This document shows, piece by piece, positions 44,101 to 54,748 of a stretch of 64,000 nt of DNA (the first letter of the stretch is position 1; every line of letters begins with the position of its first letter). The stretch comes from Bemisia tabaci (lineage: Eukaryota > Arthropoda > Insecta > Hemiptera > Aleyrodidae). The stretch is from positions 42,272,243 to 42,336,242 of the forward strand of contig NC_092793.1 in the NCBI RefSeq assembly GCF_918797505.1, in the 5' to 3' direction. The notes under the pieces were generated by a model. The model ran no database searches. It saw nothing but the letters and a program-made list of their open reading frames with translations, and was not told the DNA's origin. The position numbers and the translations under genes are program-made.

Positions 44101-45581
44101 TGGAAGATTGGGATCATTGCGATGATGTAATGTTAATGCCCTATTTCAAATTAAGACATGAAATAGCGATAAACGATGAATTGCTCTTTTTTCAAAACCG
44201 TCTCATCATTCCGGCTAAATTACAGGCTAATTATGTTGCTTTACTCCATGGTGACGCCCATCTAGGTATTAATAAAACTATCCAGAGAGCTAGGTCCATT
44301 TGTTATTGGCCGTCATATACTTCTGACATTGAAAAATTTGTAAAATCTTGCGCTACTTGTAATAAATTTCACCCTAGTCAAGTCAAAGAACCTCTAGTTC
44401 CACATGAGATTCCCACCACACCGTTTCATAAAATCGCAGCAGACATTGCGCAATTCCAAAGTAAACAATTTCTCATTGTCACAGATTATTACTCCAAGTG
44501 GCTCGAGATTAGGCCCATCCATAAAAAGACAGCTTCTGAAGTTATAAAAGTCTTTAAAGATATTTTCCGAGTGTTCGGTATACCCGCTCGTCTGATAGCC
44601 GACAATCAACCTTTTAATTCGCATGAAATGATAGAATTCTCAAAAGCATATAATTTTACTATTCAAACTTCTAGCCCGAGGTATCCTCAATCGAACGGAA
44701 TGGCTGAGAACGCTGTAAAAAAAGCTAAATTAATTCTCAAAAAAGTTCTTGAAAGTCATGGAGACTTGGATTTGGCAATTTTAGAGCATAATAATGCACC
44801 AATTACTAGTTTGAATAAATCACCAGCGCAGCTCATGATGAGTAGAACACTAAGAACAAAGCTGCCAACAAGTGTTGCAAACCTGAAACCGCAACTTTGT
44901 GATGTGACTGACAAAATTATTTCAACTCAAAATAAAACAAAGCAATATTATGATAAAAATGCCAAATCCAAACCTGACTTTGAAGAAAATGAAAAAGTCT
45001 GGTTGCAGGACACTAATAAGTGTTGGTATCCAGCTGTAATATTAAAGAAAGTCGAAAATGCACCTAGATCCTATCTCCTTGAAAATCATGAGGGAGTAAC
45101 ATTAAGGAGAAATTCTAGATTCATTAGAAAGAGATTTGGTACAAGCGTGAAAGAAACAACTAATTCAGGTGCACTTCTCTCATTTTTTGATGATGAGCTA
45201 ACCGAGAATAACTCATCATCAAATAAGGCAGAAGGTGCCCCTGAAAATGTAGTTGATACAGAGCTTCAAAATCAAGATTCACATTCTGGTAACTCTGAAA
45301 GTGCTCCTGAAGATGTACTTGAGTCAGAACCTCAGGATGAAGAATCTCTTTCTAGTGACTCTGATAGTATCATTTCATTGGATAGGTCAACGCCTGAAAA
45401 TAGTGAATTAGACTTAACAATAATTGAAAATTCCACAATTATAGATAACTCGCCTGCAATTCAACCAATTTCCGCTCCAAGTGCTCAACCCTCAACACTT
45501 GTGAGTCCTACCATTATTAGGCTTAGGAACTTAGGTCGAGGCGTACCAAAAAAGCCTGACCCTAATTTTGTATCTAAATGA
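41178..45581 (+). CDS. Gag-Pol polyprotein of Mag-like retrotransposon
   Basis: Single frame of 1,467 codons from ATG 41178 (a GTG three bases earlier is not a eukaryotic start). Order: Gag core; two zinc knuckles at residues ~218-250 (CX2CX3HX4C and CX2CX4HX4C); aspartic protease with LDTGAE at ~385; reverse transcriptase with YFDD at ~662; RNase H (QCDASKFGLGACL at ~808); integrase with an HHCC zinc domain (HGDAH...CATC, from ~1025) and D, D, E catalytic positions at about 1090, 1142 and 1178. Gag and Pol are fused without a frameshift. The protein copies the element's RNA in cytoplasmic particles and integrates the DNA. No disabling break seen. The ~120-residue C-terminal tail is acidic and Ser/Glu/Asp-rich with a short internal repeat (GNSESAPEDV / NKAEGAPENV). 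Confidence 0.97.
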   Translation: MEFLIKPSPLEVNEDILKNWEKFKRQWTNYSVGAEISKKEEAVQKAIFLNLIGTEAEELINSLDLADDKADTVAKLTSALDDYVKPKTNEVFSRYQFFTRVQKEGEDFETFLLALKKLSEHCNFKDLKMSLIRDRIIIGINNQILRERLLGEDYEFEKVVKLCRSIETGKLRANEMASDASKTTSIDSVNNRRSQQSVSATTPTPSDQRQQSPAKQFNCRNCGYKHPIRQCPAYGQKCTLCQRLNHFPNKCRSKPKSSSGSKPTPKTADQVNLQNQCGHCSSISDPSQLENDQSRSCGRLENINASDYLYISEISMIQPYQSPLVDNFSLLSAKVNESNSSSQSEVNDRIGPATPDDINIHSVTSPDKCWMENIIVNGQTVNFKLDTGAEVNIIFDQVKNSSTVLLQSKAMVLGYGGARIDSCGHAVLDCKLPNQSLVRKLSFTITNVGKTPLLGLNSCVQLGLVTRNFVHDIENFKSKEQVIANNQDTFKGLGTFPDKCAIKVDPQAIPVVDPPRRLPVRLLEKLKRKLTELVMFDIISPDTENVEWFSNLVIVEKNGKIRICLDPKNLNKVIKREFYLIPTLEEIKPKLVNKKIFSVLDIKDGFWHCQLTPEASNLCGFHTPFGSFKFLRMPFGLVNAPEVFQKLLTKYFGDIPNVVIYFDDILICGETEREHDIALAKVLSRARKYNIKFNCNKFQFKQKEIRYMGHIISADGIRPDNDYIQAILDLRIPKTHRELQSVIGTINYIRDYVPNMADLIEPFRPLLKKQTKFVWTEKHTEHFEIVKKAICEITSLQNFDPSKEITIQCDASKFGLGACLLQEGRPIAFASRCLTDAETRYAQIEKEMLSILFSAKRFHNIVYDYKILVENDHKPLQAIFKKRITRVMSNRLQRMLLKLTPYDLEVKYLPGRQMYVADMLSRNFSSKIVSNDEIDFDEIVHCLEVNFELSNSKYLELREATMRDPILAQVKRMHLEDWDHCDDVMLMPYFKLRHEIAINDELLFFQNRLIIPAKLQANYVALLHGDAHLGINKTIQRARSICYWPSYTSDIEKFVKSCATCNKFHPSQVKEPLVPHEIPTTPFHKIAADIAQFQSKQFLIVTDYYSKWLEIRPIHKKTASEVIKVFKDIFRVFGIPARLIADNQPFNSHEMIEFSKAYNFTIQTSSPRYPQSNGMAENAVKKAKLILKKVLESHGDLDLAILEHNNAPITSLNKSPAQLMMSRTLRTKLPTSVANLKPQLCDVTDKIISTQNKTKQYYDKNAKSKPDFEENEKVWLQDTNKCWYPAVILKKVENAPRSYLLENHEGVTLRRNSRFIRKRFGTSVKETTNSGALLSFFDDELTENNSSSNKAEGAPENVVDTELQNQDSHSGNSESAPEDVLESEPQDEESLSSDSDSIISLDRSTPENSELDLTIIENSTIIDNSPAIQPISAPSAQPSTLVSPTIIRLRNLGRGVPKKPDPNFVSK

Positions 45582-45589
45582 AGAGTTAA

Positions 45590-45693
45590 AACGTGTTATA
45601 CTAAGGTGACTCGCATTCTTTGAGTCTTAAATGGATATGTTTAAACGTGTTATACTAAGGTGACTCGCATGCGAGTCTTAAATGGATATGTTC
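45590..45693 (+). repeat. Two copies of a ~52-bp repeat after gag-pol
   Basis: ACGTGTTATACTAAGGTGAC occurs at 45591 and 45644, each followed by GAGTCTTAAATGGATATGTT. Part of the untranslated 3' region. Confidence 0.9.
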
Positions 45694-45816
45694 AACTAAG
45701 TCCTACTTTGTTTTTTCTTATTCTCGCACTTACATTCACCGATCTCCAGATAAACTGGTAATTGTTATGTTTCAATATTTTAGATCACTGTTTTTCATTA
45801 TTGATTGTTAGCAATG

Positions 45817-46401
45817 CCCCAATGGTGTCTCTTCAAAATTAGTAAAAGGAAACCCCAATGGTTTCACATCAATTGTTACGATGCCCCAATGGTATCTATG
45901 AGCCTGAACACCCCAATGGTGTCTCTTCAATTGTTATGTTTCAATATTTTTGATCACTGTTTTTTATAATTGATTGTTAGCGATGCCCCAATGGTGTCTC
46001 TTCAAAATTAGTAAAAGGAAACCCCAATGGTTTCACGTCAATTGTTATGATGCCCCAATGGTATCTATAAGCCTGAACACCCCAATGGTGTCTCCTCAAT
46101 TTAGCAAAGGAAACCCCAATGGTTCAGAGCAATTTTTAATTACGAAGCCCCAATGGTTTCACATCATTTGTATTACGAAGCCCCAATGGTTTCACAGCAT
46201 TTTTAATTACGAAACCCCAATGGTTTCACATTAATTTTAAGTACGAAGCCCCAATGGTTTCACATCATTTGCATTACGAAGCCCCAATGGTTTCACATCA
46301 TGTGTAATTACGAAGCCCCAATGGTTTCACATCAATTGTATATACGGAACCCCAATGGTTTCAAATAAGTTTTAAGTTTTAACTAAGATACCCTAATGGT
46401 T
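45817..46401 (+). repeat. Regular array of 16 CCCCAATGG boxes
   Basis: CCCCAATGG occurs at 45817, 45853, 45884, 45911, 45986, 46022, 46053, 46080, 46114, 46148, 46181, 46215, 46249, 46282, 46316 and 46350, plus CCCTAATGG at 46391. From 46080 on, spacing is 33-34 bp. The first four boxes are a block duplicated 169 bp later. Most boxes continue TTTCACATCA. Spacers are AT-rich and shift the frame, so the array is unlikely to be coding. It lies between the gag-pol stop and the polypurine tract. Confidence 0.95.
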
Positions 46402-46421
46402 TCAAAAAAAAAAAAAAGTGT

Positions 46422-46432
46422 AAAGGGGGAGG
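46422..46432 (+). promoter_or_regulatory. Polypurine tract
   Basis: AAAGGGGGAGG immediately before the 3' LTR, preceded by an A14 run. It would prime plus-strand DNA synthesis. Confidence 0.85.
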
Positions 46433-46649
46433 TGTTGGATAGTGATATCATGTCATCATGACGTCACTACCTATCGCCTCTCACCGATGGTCATCGTCCA
46501 TCAACGAGGCATTCGCCATTCATGCTCCTGCTTGCTTGTGATCATGTTCTGTATTTGTGCCTGTTGAATATTTGCATTTTCTAATAAAATGCCTTAGTCT
46601 CAATCCAGTGTTCTGTTCTTGTGTGCAACCACCCTTCCAACCTAAACTA
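46433..46649 (+). repeat. 3' LTR
   Basis: 217 bp, differing from the 5' LTR at two positions (gatGtc/gatAtc and attcTtgc/attcAtgc). Followed by gaaac, the target duplication. Confidence 0.95.
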
Positions 46650-46654
46650 GAAAC

Positions 46655-48659
46655 ACGATGAAACTGTAGAACTTTTGATACTTTGAGAATGTAAACAAAG
46701 ACTCAACCTCAAAAATCTTTCACAATAATATTGTGTACTCAATTTCCAAAAACTCTATGGTTCATGAATTTTTTAATCAAAGGTAAGTAAAAGTTCTCCA
46801 ACTGGATGAGAGATGGCCGTAGTGATCATTCGACGAAATTCTCTCTGAGCCATTTTACCTATTCATGGAATCAAGTGAATGTAGGTCCCCGTTTATAAGA
46901 CGATGCGACGCATGAAAAAATGCCAGGCGAAAGCAGTATCTTCTGTTATTGTAAGTCATAAAATCAGGTTGTAGGTAAGAAAACTTCCTCACACATGGAG
47001 GTGATGTAACTTTCAACCTCATCTCCTACATAGTCTGGTGGAACACTTATTATCGTCTTACGGTAAGTAATGGAGAAACCTTGTTTTATCGTCTCAAAGC
47101 GAGTCCTTAAGGAAGGTTATTTACCTTCTTTACTGAAAAGTAGACAACAGGCCAGTTGAAATTTTGCTCTCATTGAGCGTTCAAATGCCTGTGTTAGGTC
47201 TGCGGAGATAACACATAAGGTGTCTTGCAATGAATCTGACAGAACCAAATTCACCAGAGAGTGAATGAGTAAATGAGTCATGAAACCTAGAATTTTTAGT
47301 ACAAATAAGAGGCTAACACATACCTTTGTTATGGAGCAATGTGAGAGGTAGAATGTAGCGGTTTCAGAGTAGAGTGTTATAAGGAAGATTTATGAAACTG
47401 TCGGTGCCGCAAAAAATCTTAGACTTTGAAAGTACACAATTTTCTGCTACTTCAGATATCTCAGATTTTTCGACACCTAGTTAAACTCAATAATTAGAAG
47501 TTGTGAACTGACAGGGATGTGATGACGACATCGCTTTGAGAATAACAGATATTCTATGATCAAGGATACACTCGAGCGGTCCTTTTCATAATTTGCAGCG
47601 ATGAGGTGGTGACAATTACGAAGGTACAAATCCCTGCGCTTGAGCTGCGCAAAATGCTCCAGTCGTTTATCTATGCTATTCAGCATAAAAATGCAAACCG
47701 TGTTGTAATTGGTGCTTGAGAACAACTGTGGTACACTAGTATAATGAAGCATTTAGCATGTATCGCAAATGGCAGATCTCCTACCTGACATACTTTAATT
47801 AACCCAAAAACACTAAAACAGTCTCTGAGGTAGCATGAAAATAATTTCACAGCATTATACTTCAGAAACTTTCACAAACTTCACGAGGTGGGCAGAACGA
47901 GTCTGAAGACAAGACACGACATACGTTGAATAATTCCAAAATATTATGCTTCAAATTTCAGACAATTTCACAATCTTAAATTTCACAACACAATCTTAAA
48001 CGAGGCGGATGGATTATGGAATTAATTATGGATAGAGGGAGATGGACGAAATATGAAAACACAAAGGAGTAAGCGAGACGCGAGAAGCAAATACGGGAGA
48101 GTAGTGTCATCTGAATCTGAATCGCGGCTATGTACCTACAGAAAATGAACATTGATCTTATTAAGCCAGAAGAGGGCCAAAGACGCCAAAACTCATGAAC
48201 CAATCAGAGAAGGGCAAAAGGATGGCAATACTCTCCAGTACCTAGGTCAAAGACACATAACCTAGATGTAGGCGAATTCTACTAAGGTCTCCGAATAAGG
48301 TTATCACCGGTGGAAAAGTTTTCGGAAAACAGAACGCGAATCTTGAACTTTCAGAAGTAATAATAGGATAACTATAAACCGCATAGCAAAGAGAGTTTTA
48401 GGACTGTTATTTATTTCTTACGCTAATTTGCATTTAATCGTATTCACAGAGGCATAATGAGGTAATCAAAAAAAAAAAAAAAAGTAAAAATGGCGTTTCG
48501 TGCATCGATGAGTTGGTGCGCCATTTGATCGCTTGAGCGCACTAGTATACTAGAGCTCTAGTGGCAGGTCGAAATCAAAAAGCGCCGCCTATCGGCTGAG
48601 CGCTTAAAAAGGAGTTGATAAAATATAGGTAATATTTGGGCGCATTTTTAAGGGATTTC
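46655..48659. other. Gene-less spacer
   Basis: About 2 kb of AT-rich unique DNA. No coding frame, RNA gene or repeat that I can support. Confidence 0.55.
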
Positions 48660-48667
48660 GGCGGTCC

Positions 48668-49100
48668 TAGAGTCCCTTTATACCCAGAGTTGAGACAACT
48701 CGATTATCAGCTGACTGGCAGCCTGCCTTGGCTGGCCATGGAGGCCGAAACGAGTGCACCCAAACGAACGATATTGAGGGGTAAGGATTAGGAATCCTGC
48801 GATGTCTGTCACACAAAAACAACATCAACAAATTGATCAATTAAAAAGAAAATGAGATTGGTTTGTGAGTAATTTCTTAATCTCTTTTCATTTTGGACCG
48901 ATGGAAATGACAATTTACTCTTGATAAACCACAATTAGGTGATATTTTCATTATTCTTGTTCACATTCGAGGTACCGCCATCTTGGTGCACTCGTTTCGG
49001 CCTCCATAAGCGAGAACCAATCAGAATTGGATTTTTTTTTAGGCCACTTTCAGCCGAACCAAAAGTGAGTTGTCTTAACTCTGGGTATAAAGGGACTCTA
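48668..49100. mobile_element. hAT-type MITE, copy 2 (8-bp TSD)
   Basis: Same TAGAGTCCCTTTATACCCAG ends as 38464-38910 but in opposite orientation inside. Flanked by ggcggtcc on both sides (48660-48667 and 49101-49108). 433 bp, non-coding. Confidence 0.93.
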
Positions 49101-49803
49101 GGCGGTCCAAGATAGCATTTTCTAAGGCATTCCCTGCACGTTGGGGGTGTCCTATTCTAAGCTGTATCGCTTGAACTAATATTAAAAGTCATTTAAATTG
49201 CATTTTGATCAACTCTGCGCGCTGGCCGGTCCTTAAGGTAGAACCCTACATAAAGCTCTCAAAAAAAATTCTAAGAGATGGCGCCACAGTCGCTGATCTT
49301 AATGCCATTTTTTGTCACTTCTCATTAATTTGTGAAGTCAGGATCAAGAGTGGCGGTAGCCACCCCCGGTCGAGGAAAATGACGTCCTACTAAAGTCCCG
49401 ATAACAAACGGGTGGCCGACACTCTTAGTCACAGGCAACTCCCTTAACTTGAAAATTGATTCGGTTGCCATTCGACTGCAGCCCAAACGACGGCACGGAT
49501 TCCTACGATCTTGGTGTCTACGGACGCATCTCAATTAGGACTACAAAGTGGAAGAGTTTCAATAAGATCCATTGAGTTTTCAAAAAGTTATAAGCACTTA
49601 ATGACCCAAAACAAGGAAAATTTTACTTTTTACTTTGCCGGGAAATTTGAATTTCAAGAATCCAGGGTACTGAGAAAGTCACTCAAACTCCGCGATAACG
49701 GTAAACCTTAGACCCATAAAAGTGGGTACCTAAAGAATCGTCATGTTACCGTGTCCACGGGTTTTTACAGTTTTGTAACATTCCTAGTGATCTTAAAGAG
49801 AAA

Positions 49804-50768
49804 CTAGCTGCTCCGGGCGCCCTCCACAGCTAGCAATGGTGGTGCAGTAGCTTAATTGGAATCGGAGCAATTAGTTGAATCTATTTAATAATGATGAATA
49901 AAATGTCTGTAACAATACGTGTTGATAGCAATACGCAATACTGCAGTTAATAAGTCAGGGTCAGTCAAGCCGCAGAGAAGAAGATGACAGGATATCAAGA
50001 AGCTGTGAAGCGGAGCAGCCGAGGGATGGTGAAGGAATGTGGGTGGCAAGTGACGAACTGACGAACGACGATGCGACCCAAAATTCCTTCTTTGAGGTTG
50101 GTGGGAGGAGAGCTATACGAAAGAAAACGGAGATAGCCGAAAGAACTTGGCGGGAGGGGTAGCTGAGACCGTAGAGGGGGTACCTAGGGACGGGCAAGCA
50201 GGTAGCGGCCGGACGACCGCTTGAAACAGCTGAACTTTACTCGTCGATAAAAGTAAGAAAATTTGAGAAAATCGAAAAAACAATTACAGCCTGCAAATCT
50301 ACAGATCAGAAGCTTTCATTTAAAAAAAACCCCATGCAAATCGGTCCGGTGGTTCTCTCAAAGTTAATGTCCCAAAATGCGGACTTTAGTCTGAATAAAT
50401 GGGAGAAAATTTGAGCTCAGCTAAACTTCACTCGTCGATAGAAGTAAGAAAATTTGAGAAAATCGAAAAAACGATCACAGCCTGCAAATTTACAGATCAC
50501 AGGCTTTCATTTAAAACAAAAATCATGCAAATCGGTCCGGTGGTTCTCTCAAAGTTAACGTCCAAAGATTCGGACCTCCACTTTAATGCATCGAAGAAAA
50601 TTTGAGAAAATTATGGGAGAAAATGTGAGAAAATCGAAAAAACGATCACAGCCTGCAAATCTACAGCTCAGGGGCTTTCATTTAAAAAAAAGATCACGCA
50701 AATCGGTCCGGTGGTTCTCTCAAAGTTAATGCCCCAAGATTCGGAACTTTGCATTTTAATATATAGGA
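49804..50768 (-). mobile_element. Helitron D, non-autonomous, 965 bp
   Basis: On the minus strand it starts TCCTATATATTAAAATGC (A at 50769 as flank) and ends in CTAG at 49804, followed by T. The duplicate locus has the uninterrupted target gagaaa|ttacgg at 58366/58367, so insertion between A and T without duplication is directly visible. It contains ~3 units of a 170-190 bp repeat. Non-coding. Confidence 0.93.
50230..50760. repeat. Three ~170-190-bp units inside Helitron D
   Basis: AAATCGGTCCGGTGGTTCTC at 50338, 50529 and 50700, with GAGAAAATCGAAAAAAC and ACAGCCTGCAAAT boxes in each. Central minisatellites are common in short Helitrons. Confidence 0.9.
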
Positions 50769-52933
50769 TTACGGAAAATACGACTAAACTGCCCGTCATG
50801 ACCATCTTTAACAACAGATTTCTCGCTTACCCGGCCGCGGATTGTAATGGAGCCTATATAAAGGGCACTCCGTGAAGATGTGAGGATTTCATTTTGCCAC
50901 ATAAAAAAGCGCTTTATCTCACGGATAATCCAGCATCCGCTTACATCCTTCAAAATTTTAGCTATAATTTTTGAATTTAGAAAAAAACCAGTAATATAAT
51001 GGTTCAACGCCATTGGTTCATTCTGTTCAGGTTCGTCCGAGTTTCGGGAACGAAATTCCTGTCGTCGTTATCAACCTCCATCTACTGTATTTATTTGTGA
51101 ATAATGAACAGATGTAATTTAAAAGTTCAATTCATTTTAGATCCTAACTAATATTACACACTTATATTATTACGCCCACTTTTATCCCGATACACTACTT
51201 CATTGGTTTCTTAAAAATCTCAAGTGATTTCTGGTCGGTCGTTGCCAACCTCTTTAACTAGTTGTGAATAGATTTACCATTTACCTAATTTGGATAAGAG
51301 TTTAATTCTTTGTAGATGCTTGTAGATATTTACATACTCATTACGTCTCACGTGTTCTACTGGATCCCGATATACTATTACCTTAGTTTCTCTTAAAATT
51401 TTCAAGTGGTATCTTTATTTTATTGAACGAAAATGTGACAAATTTTTAAGTGAGGTTATGTCGTCATGTTTATGTCAGTACCTGACCTAAGCGATAGATG
51501 TAATTCAGGTAAATTACGTCAACGAAATTACACCGAAATTGTGCCAAACTCTAAAGAGGAAGCAGCATTTACATCACAGAATGCATGCTCGTGACTAAAG
51601 TTTAAAAATTACTGGAATATGAGCCTCGGCCTTCACATGCGACTGTCACTGAACTTCGACCAAAATTTATTCGCTCTATATCTTGCCATCAACCTATGTG
51701 CTCTGGAGTGATTATGCTTCTCTGAAGTGTATGTTATTTACATTAAGAACATGTTTCCTTCATGATTTATCTTGGAATCCTCCTATCTCTTCTACCGTTC
51801 TTGTTACGCGTGGCTTGCGAACCTGAGTATGTGAGGCACAATTCCATCCCTTTTCGGAACAGTTCAATCATAGGTCAACTTAATGTCACATAATCAAAGG
51901 TCTTTGACTGTGAGCATTTGCTCAAATTGGTTTCTTCTGAGTCGCTTTGATTTTGCGTCAGGAGTTGTTAGAAACTTCATTTTGCCCAACAATGTATGAC
52001 AAGGTCTTTAATGAAAGGTATGTACCCGTTTTATTCTCATAATTTCATAAGTTGATGATAAAAATACAATGAAGGCTACATTTTCTTGCATAAATTGCTG
52101 TGTGAAATGGGTGCGTCCATCCCTCCTCTATTTAAAAGAGTAACAGAATGTATCGCCCATCTGTTTAGAGGACTTCAGTATTAAGATACGTAGGTACGTG
52201 TTCCTGTCTAGTTCCATTGCAATAAGTGTGATCGTGTTAATCAAGGCTAAATACAATTAGACCCCATGGTATCAATGTAATCATAAATGCCTCTCCACTC
52301 TTACCAACTAGGTGCGGCATATCCTCCGATCAAGAGATGGAGATTGCCGTCTCAGTAGGTACGAGGGTGAGCCTACGAACCCAGGTATGGTGACCGTAAG
52401 TACCGCTTTGGCCTCTCACATTCAGATAAGCTTTTTTTTCTAATGAACTCATGCCAATACTTAGATCTCCAGACTTATTTACTGCATTAAGAACACATAA
52501 GATAATAAATTAAATAGGTCAAGTCAGTTGTCAATCTTTATACCAAGTGCAGGTACCAACATAATTTTTTGTCATTGGGTGGACAAAGGACACTAGCTGC
52601 AATGCAGCGATTCATAGATTCAATTGTTCCCAACCGATCCGTGATTTGGCATCACTCCTTTGGATAAAAAGATCACGATATTTCCATTATTATTAATTAA
52701 AAACATCATTTAATTTGACAACAGTTCTGTGTGCGTTTCCCACTGTCTGAAGTTCAGTAAAAATAAGGACTCAATTGTGGTGGCCACATTCTTCATGATG
52801 CAGTTAGAGTTACTTCTCAACCATGAACCAATGAACACCTGCAGATTCGTTTCAGAATCAGCATTGGTGCGCACTCTCGCGGCTAACGCCGAAACCCTAG
52901 TTTTCACTTTCACTTTTCTCCACCAGCAGCGCT

Positions 52934-53420
52934 GTGTGAACCCGACGGCAATTATCATCATTGTGGCTTATGGAGAAATCAAGAACTACTTGTGTTTTTT
53001 CGACATTTTTAATTCAATCATCATTAATTTTTGCATATTTTGCTGCAAACGGGTAGTTAAAGTCATAGTGAATCCATTAATGTATCATACTCTTGAATAA
53101 TATTCCAAAAAGGAAGTAAATTGAGACTTAAACCAAGTGTGAACCGACAAGCATTTCTTATCACGGCGGCTTACGGGAAAAGCAACGACTGCTTGTGTTT
53201 TTTCGACATTTTTTAAGTCAATCGATGTTAATTTGTGTAAATATTGCTATAAATAGATGGTCAAAGCCATAATAAATCCATTCATGTATGTTACTCCTGG
53301 ATTTTATTCATATAGGGATTTAATTTCTGACTTATACAAAGTGTGAACCAAACCGGCATTTCTAACATGGTGGCTTACGGAGAAATCAACAACACTGCTT
53401 GTGTTTTTTCGACGCTTCGG
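52934..53420 (+). repeat. ~203-bp tandem repeat, about 2.4 units
   Basis: GGCTTA(T/C)GG followed by CTTGTGTTTTTTCGAC at 52965, 53168 and 53372 (periods 203 and 204). Each is preceded by GTGTGAACC. Non-coding. Confidence 0.85.
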
Positions 53421-53483
53421 TTTTGCTAGCTCTTCGTACAGCCAGACCTTTAGGTACTTATTCACCCAAAAACGACCTGATAT

Positions 53484-54748
53484 AAACTACAAAAACCCTC
53501 AAAAACATTTTTCGGGCAAAAAATCCGGTCGAGGAAATTGACGTGTCACTTCCTTTTAATCAAGTATAAGATAGGCAAAAACCTTTGATGAATTCCCAAG
53601 GTCCACTAAGACTAATAATCATCAAAAAGTTCCGAAAAAAAAATAAATCCCTTGCCAAAAATAAATAAAAAACCGATTTTGAGATAAATCCCTCGAATGA
53701 ACTTGAAATCACAAAATCGGTCGAGGATGTCAACTGAAATTTTTCCCCCTTTAATTATGAGCTCCGCAACAAGCGTGACTCGCTTGTACCTTTTCATACA
53801 CGAGCCGCACGAATTCATCTCTTCTTCTCTCCTCTCCTTCCGTCCATGGACAGAGGTCCAAAATTTTTCGGATTTACTGACGCGACCGGCTGCGGCTCGG
53901 TCCGTAAACATGGGTGGATTATACTAAGATTACACATAAGTCAGAGAGAAACACGTACAACCTGTCGACTTAAGTGGGGCTCATTCCGTGAAGGGACTCA
54001 ACTCCTCCACTATAACAATTCCACTAATAATTTTGCGATTCAGAAATCCCCTCACTTGTCCGGACCTAACGTGTCTGTCGAAATGTCATCCAATGGTACA
54101 GATGTATTTTATACTTAACTGATAGAGTATAAGAACAATTATTACTTACAACCTACCTACCGTCCAAAGCAAATGGTAAGCTCCCTTAAAAAAAAAAATC
54201 CATGTTTCAGATGAATCATGTTTCGAAAAAGTCTAACATGTGGTTATGTAAAAATGGGTCGACTGGTGAAATTGCAACCGACTTGAAGCCGACATCAGGG
54301 ATGATAAGAAGGCACCGATTCACTGAGAGCATCGAGCCGCAGCCGGTCGCGTCAGTAAATCCGAAAAATTTTGGACCTCTGTCCATGGACGGGAGGAGAG
54401 GAGAGAAGAAGAGATGAATTCGTGCGGCTCGTGTATGAAAAGGTACAAGCGAGTCACGCTTGTTGCGGAGCTCATAATTAAAGGGGGAAAAATTTCAGTT
54501 GACATCCTCGACCGATTTTGTGATTTCAAGTTCATTCGAGGGATTTATCTCAAAATCGGTTTTTTATTTATTTTTGGCAAGGGATTTATTTTTTTTTGGA
54601 ACTTTTTGATGATTATTAGTCTTAGTGGACCTTGGGAATTCATCAAAGGTTTTTGCCTATCTTATACTTGATTAAAAGGAAGTGACACGTCAATTTCCTC
54701 GACCGGATTTTTTGCCCGAAAAATGTTTTTGAGGGTTTTTGTAGTTTT
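53484..54748. mobile_element. Foldback element FB-A1
   Basis: Inverted arms starting AAACTACAAAAACCCTCAAA and continuing CCGGTCGAGGAAATTGACGT. The mirror relation is p with 108232-p. The centre is unique. No clear target duplication; the left flank is similar to that of FB-A2. Frames in the arms are mirrors. Confidence 0.85.

Larger units (their letters stand above)
40385..46649 (+). mobile_element. Mag-like Ty3/gypsy LTR retrotransposon, complete
   Basis: Two 217-bp LTRs, a primer-binding site, one gag-pol frame, a polypurine tract and a 5-bp target duplication gaaac (40380-40384 and 46650-46654) make a complete element. I count two differences between the LTRs (~99% identity), indicating recent insertion. 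No env frame. Two tandem Cys-His boxes in Gag and a tRNA-Ser-type primer site fit the Mag group. It could be active; this is inference from intactness only. Confidence 0.96.
49343..54748 (+). repeat. Segmental duplication, proximal copy
   Basis: 49343-49803 and 50769-52260 match 57908-58366 and 58367-59825 in direct orientation (for example GAGTGGCGGTAGCCACCCCC). Weaker similarity continues to about 52400 / 60480. FB-A elements lie at similar places near the end of both. Offset is about 7.6-8.6 kb. The proximal copy carries Helitron D. No gene is evident in either copy. Confidence 0.85.

Noticed and set aside
45974..46234. 86-codon frame with repeated PQWFH
   Set aside because: It is the CCCCAATGG array read in one frame. 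Spacing of 33-34 bp breaks frame across the array, so it is not a conserved peptide repeat.
45817..46401. CRISPR-like array of 9-bp boxes with 24-25 bp spacers
   Set aside because: The boxes are too short, the spacers are related to each other (ACATCA, ATTACGAAG), and the array is inside an LTR retrotransposon.
52729..53100. 123-codon frame
   Set aside because: It overlaps the 203-bp tandem repeat, has no recognisable domain, and is not kept in the repeat's other units.
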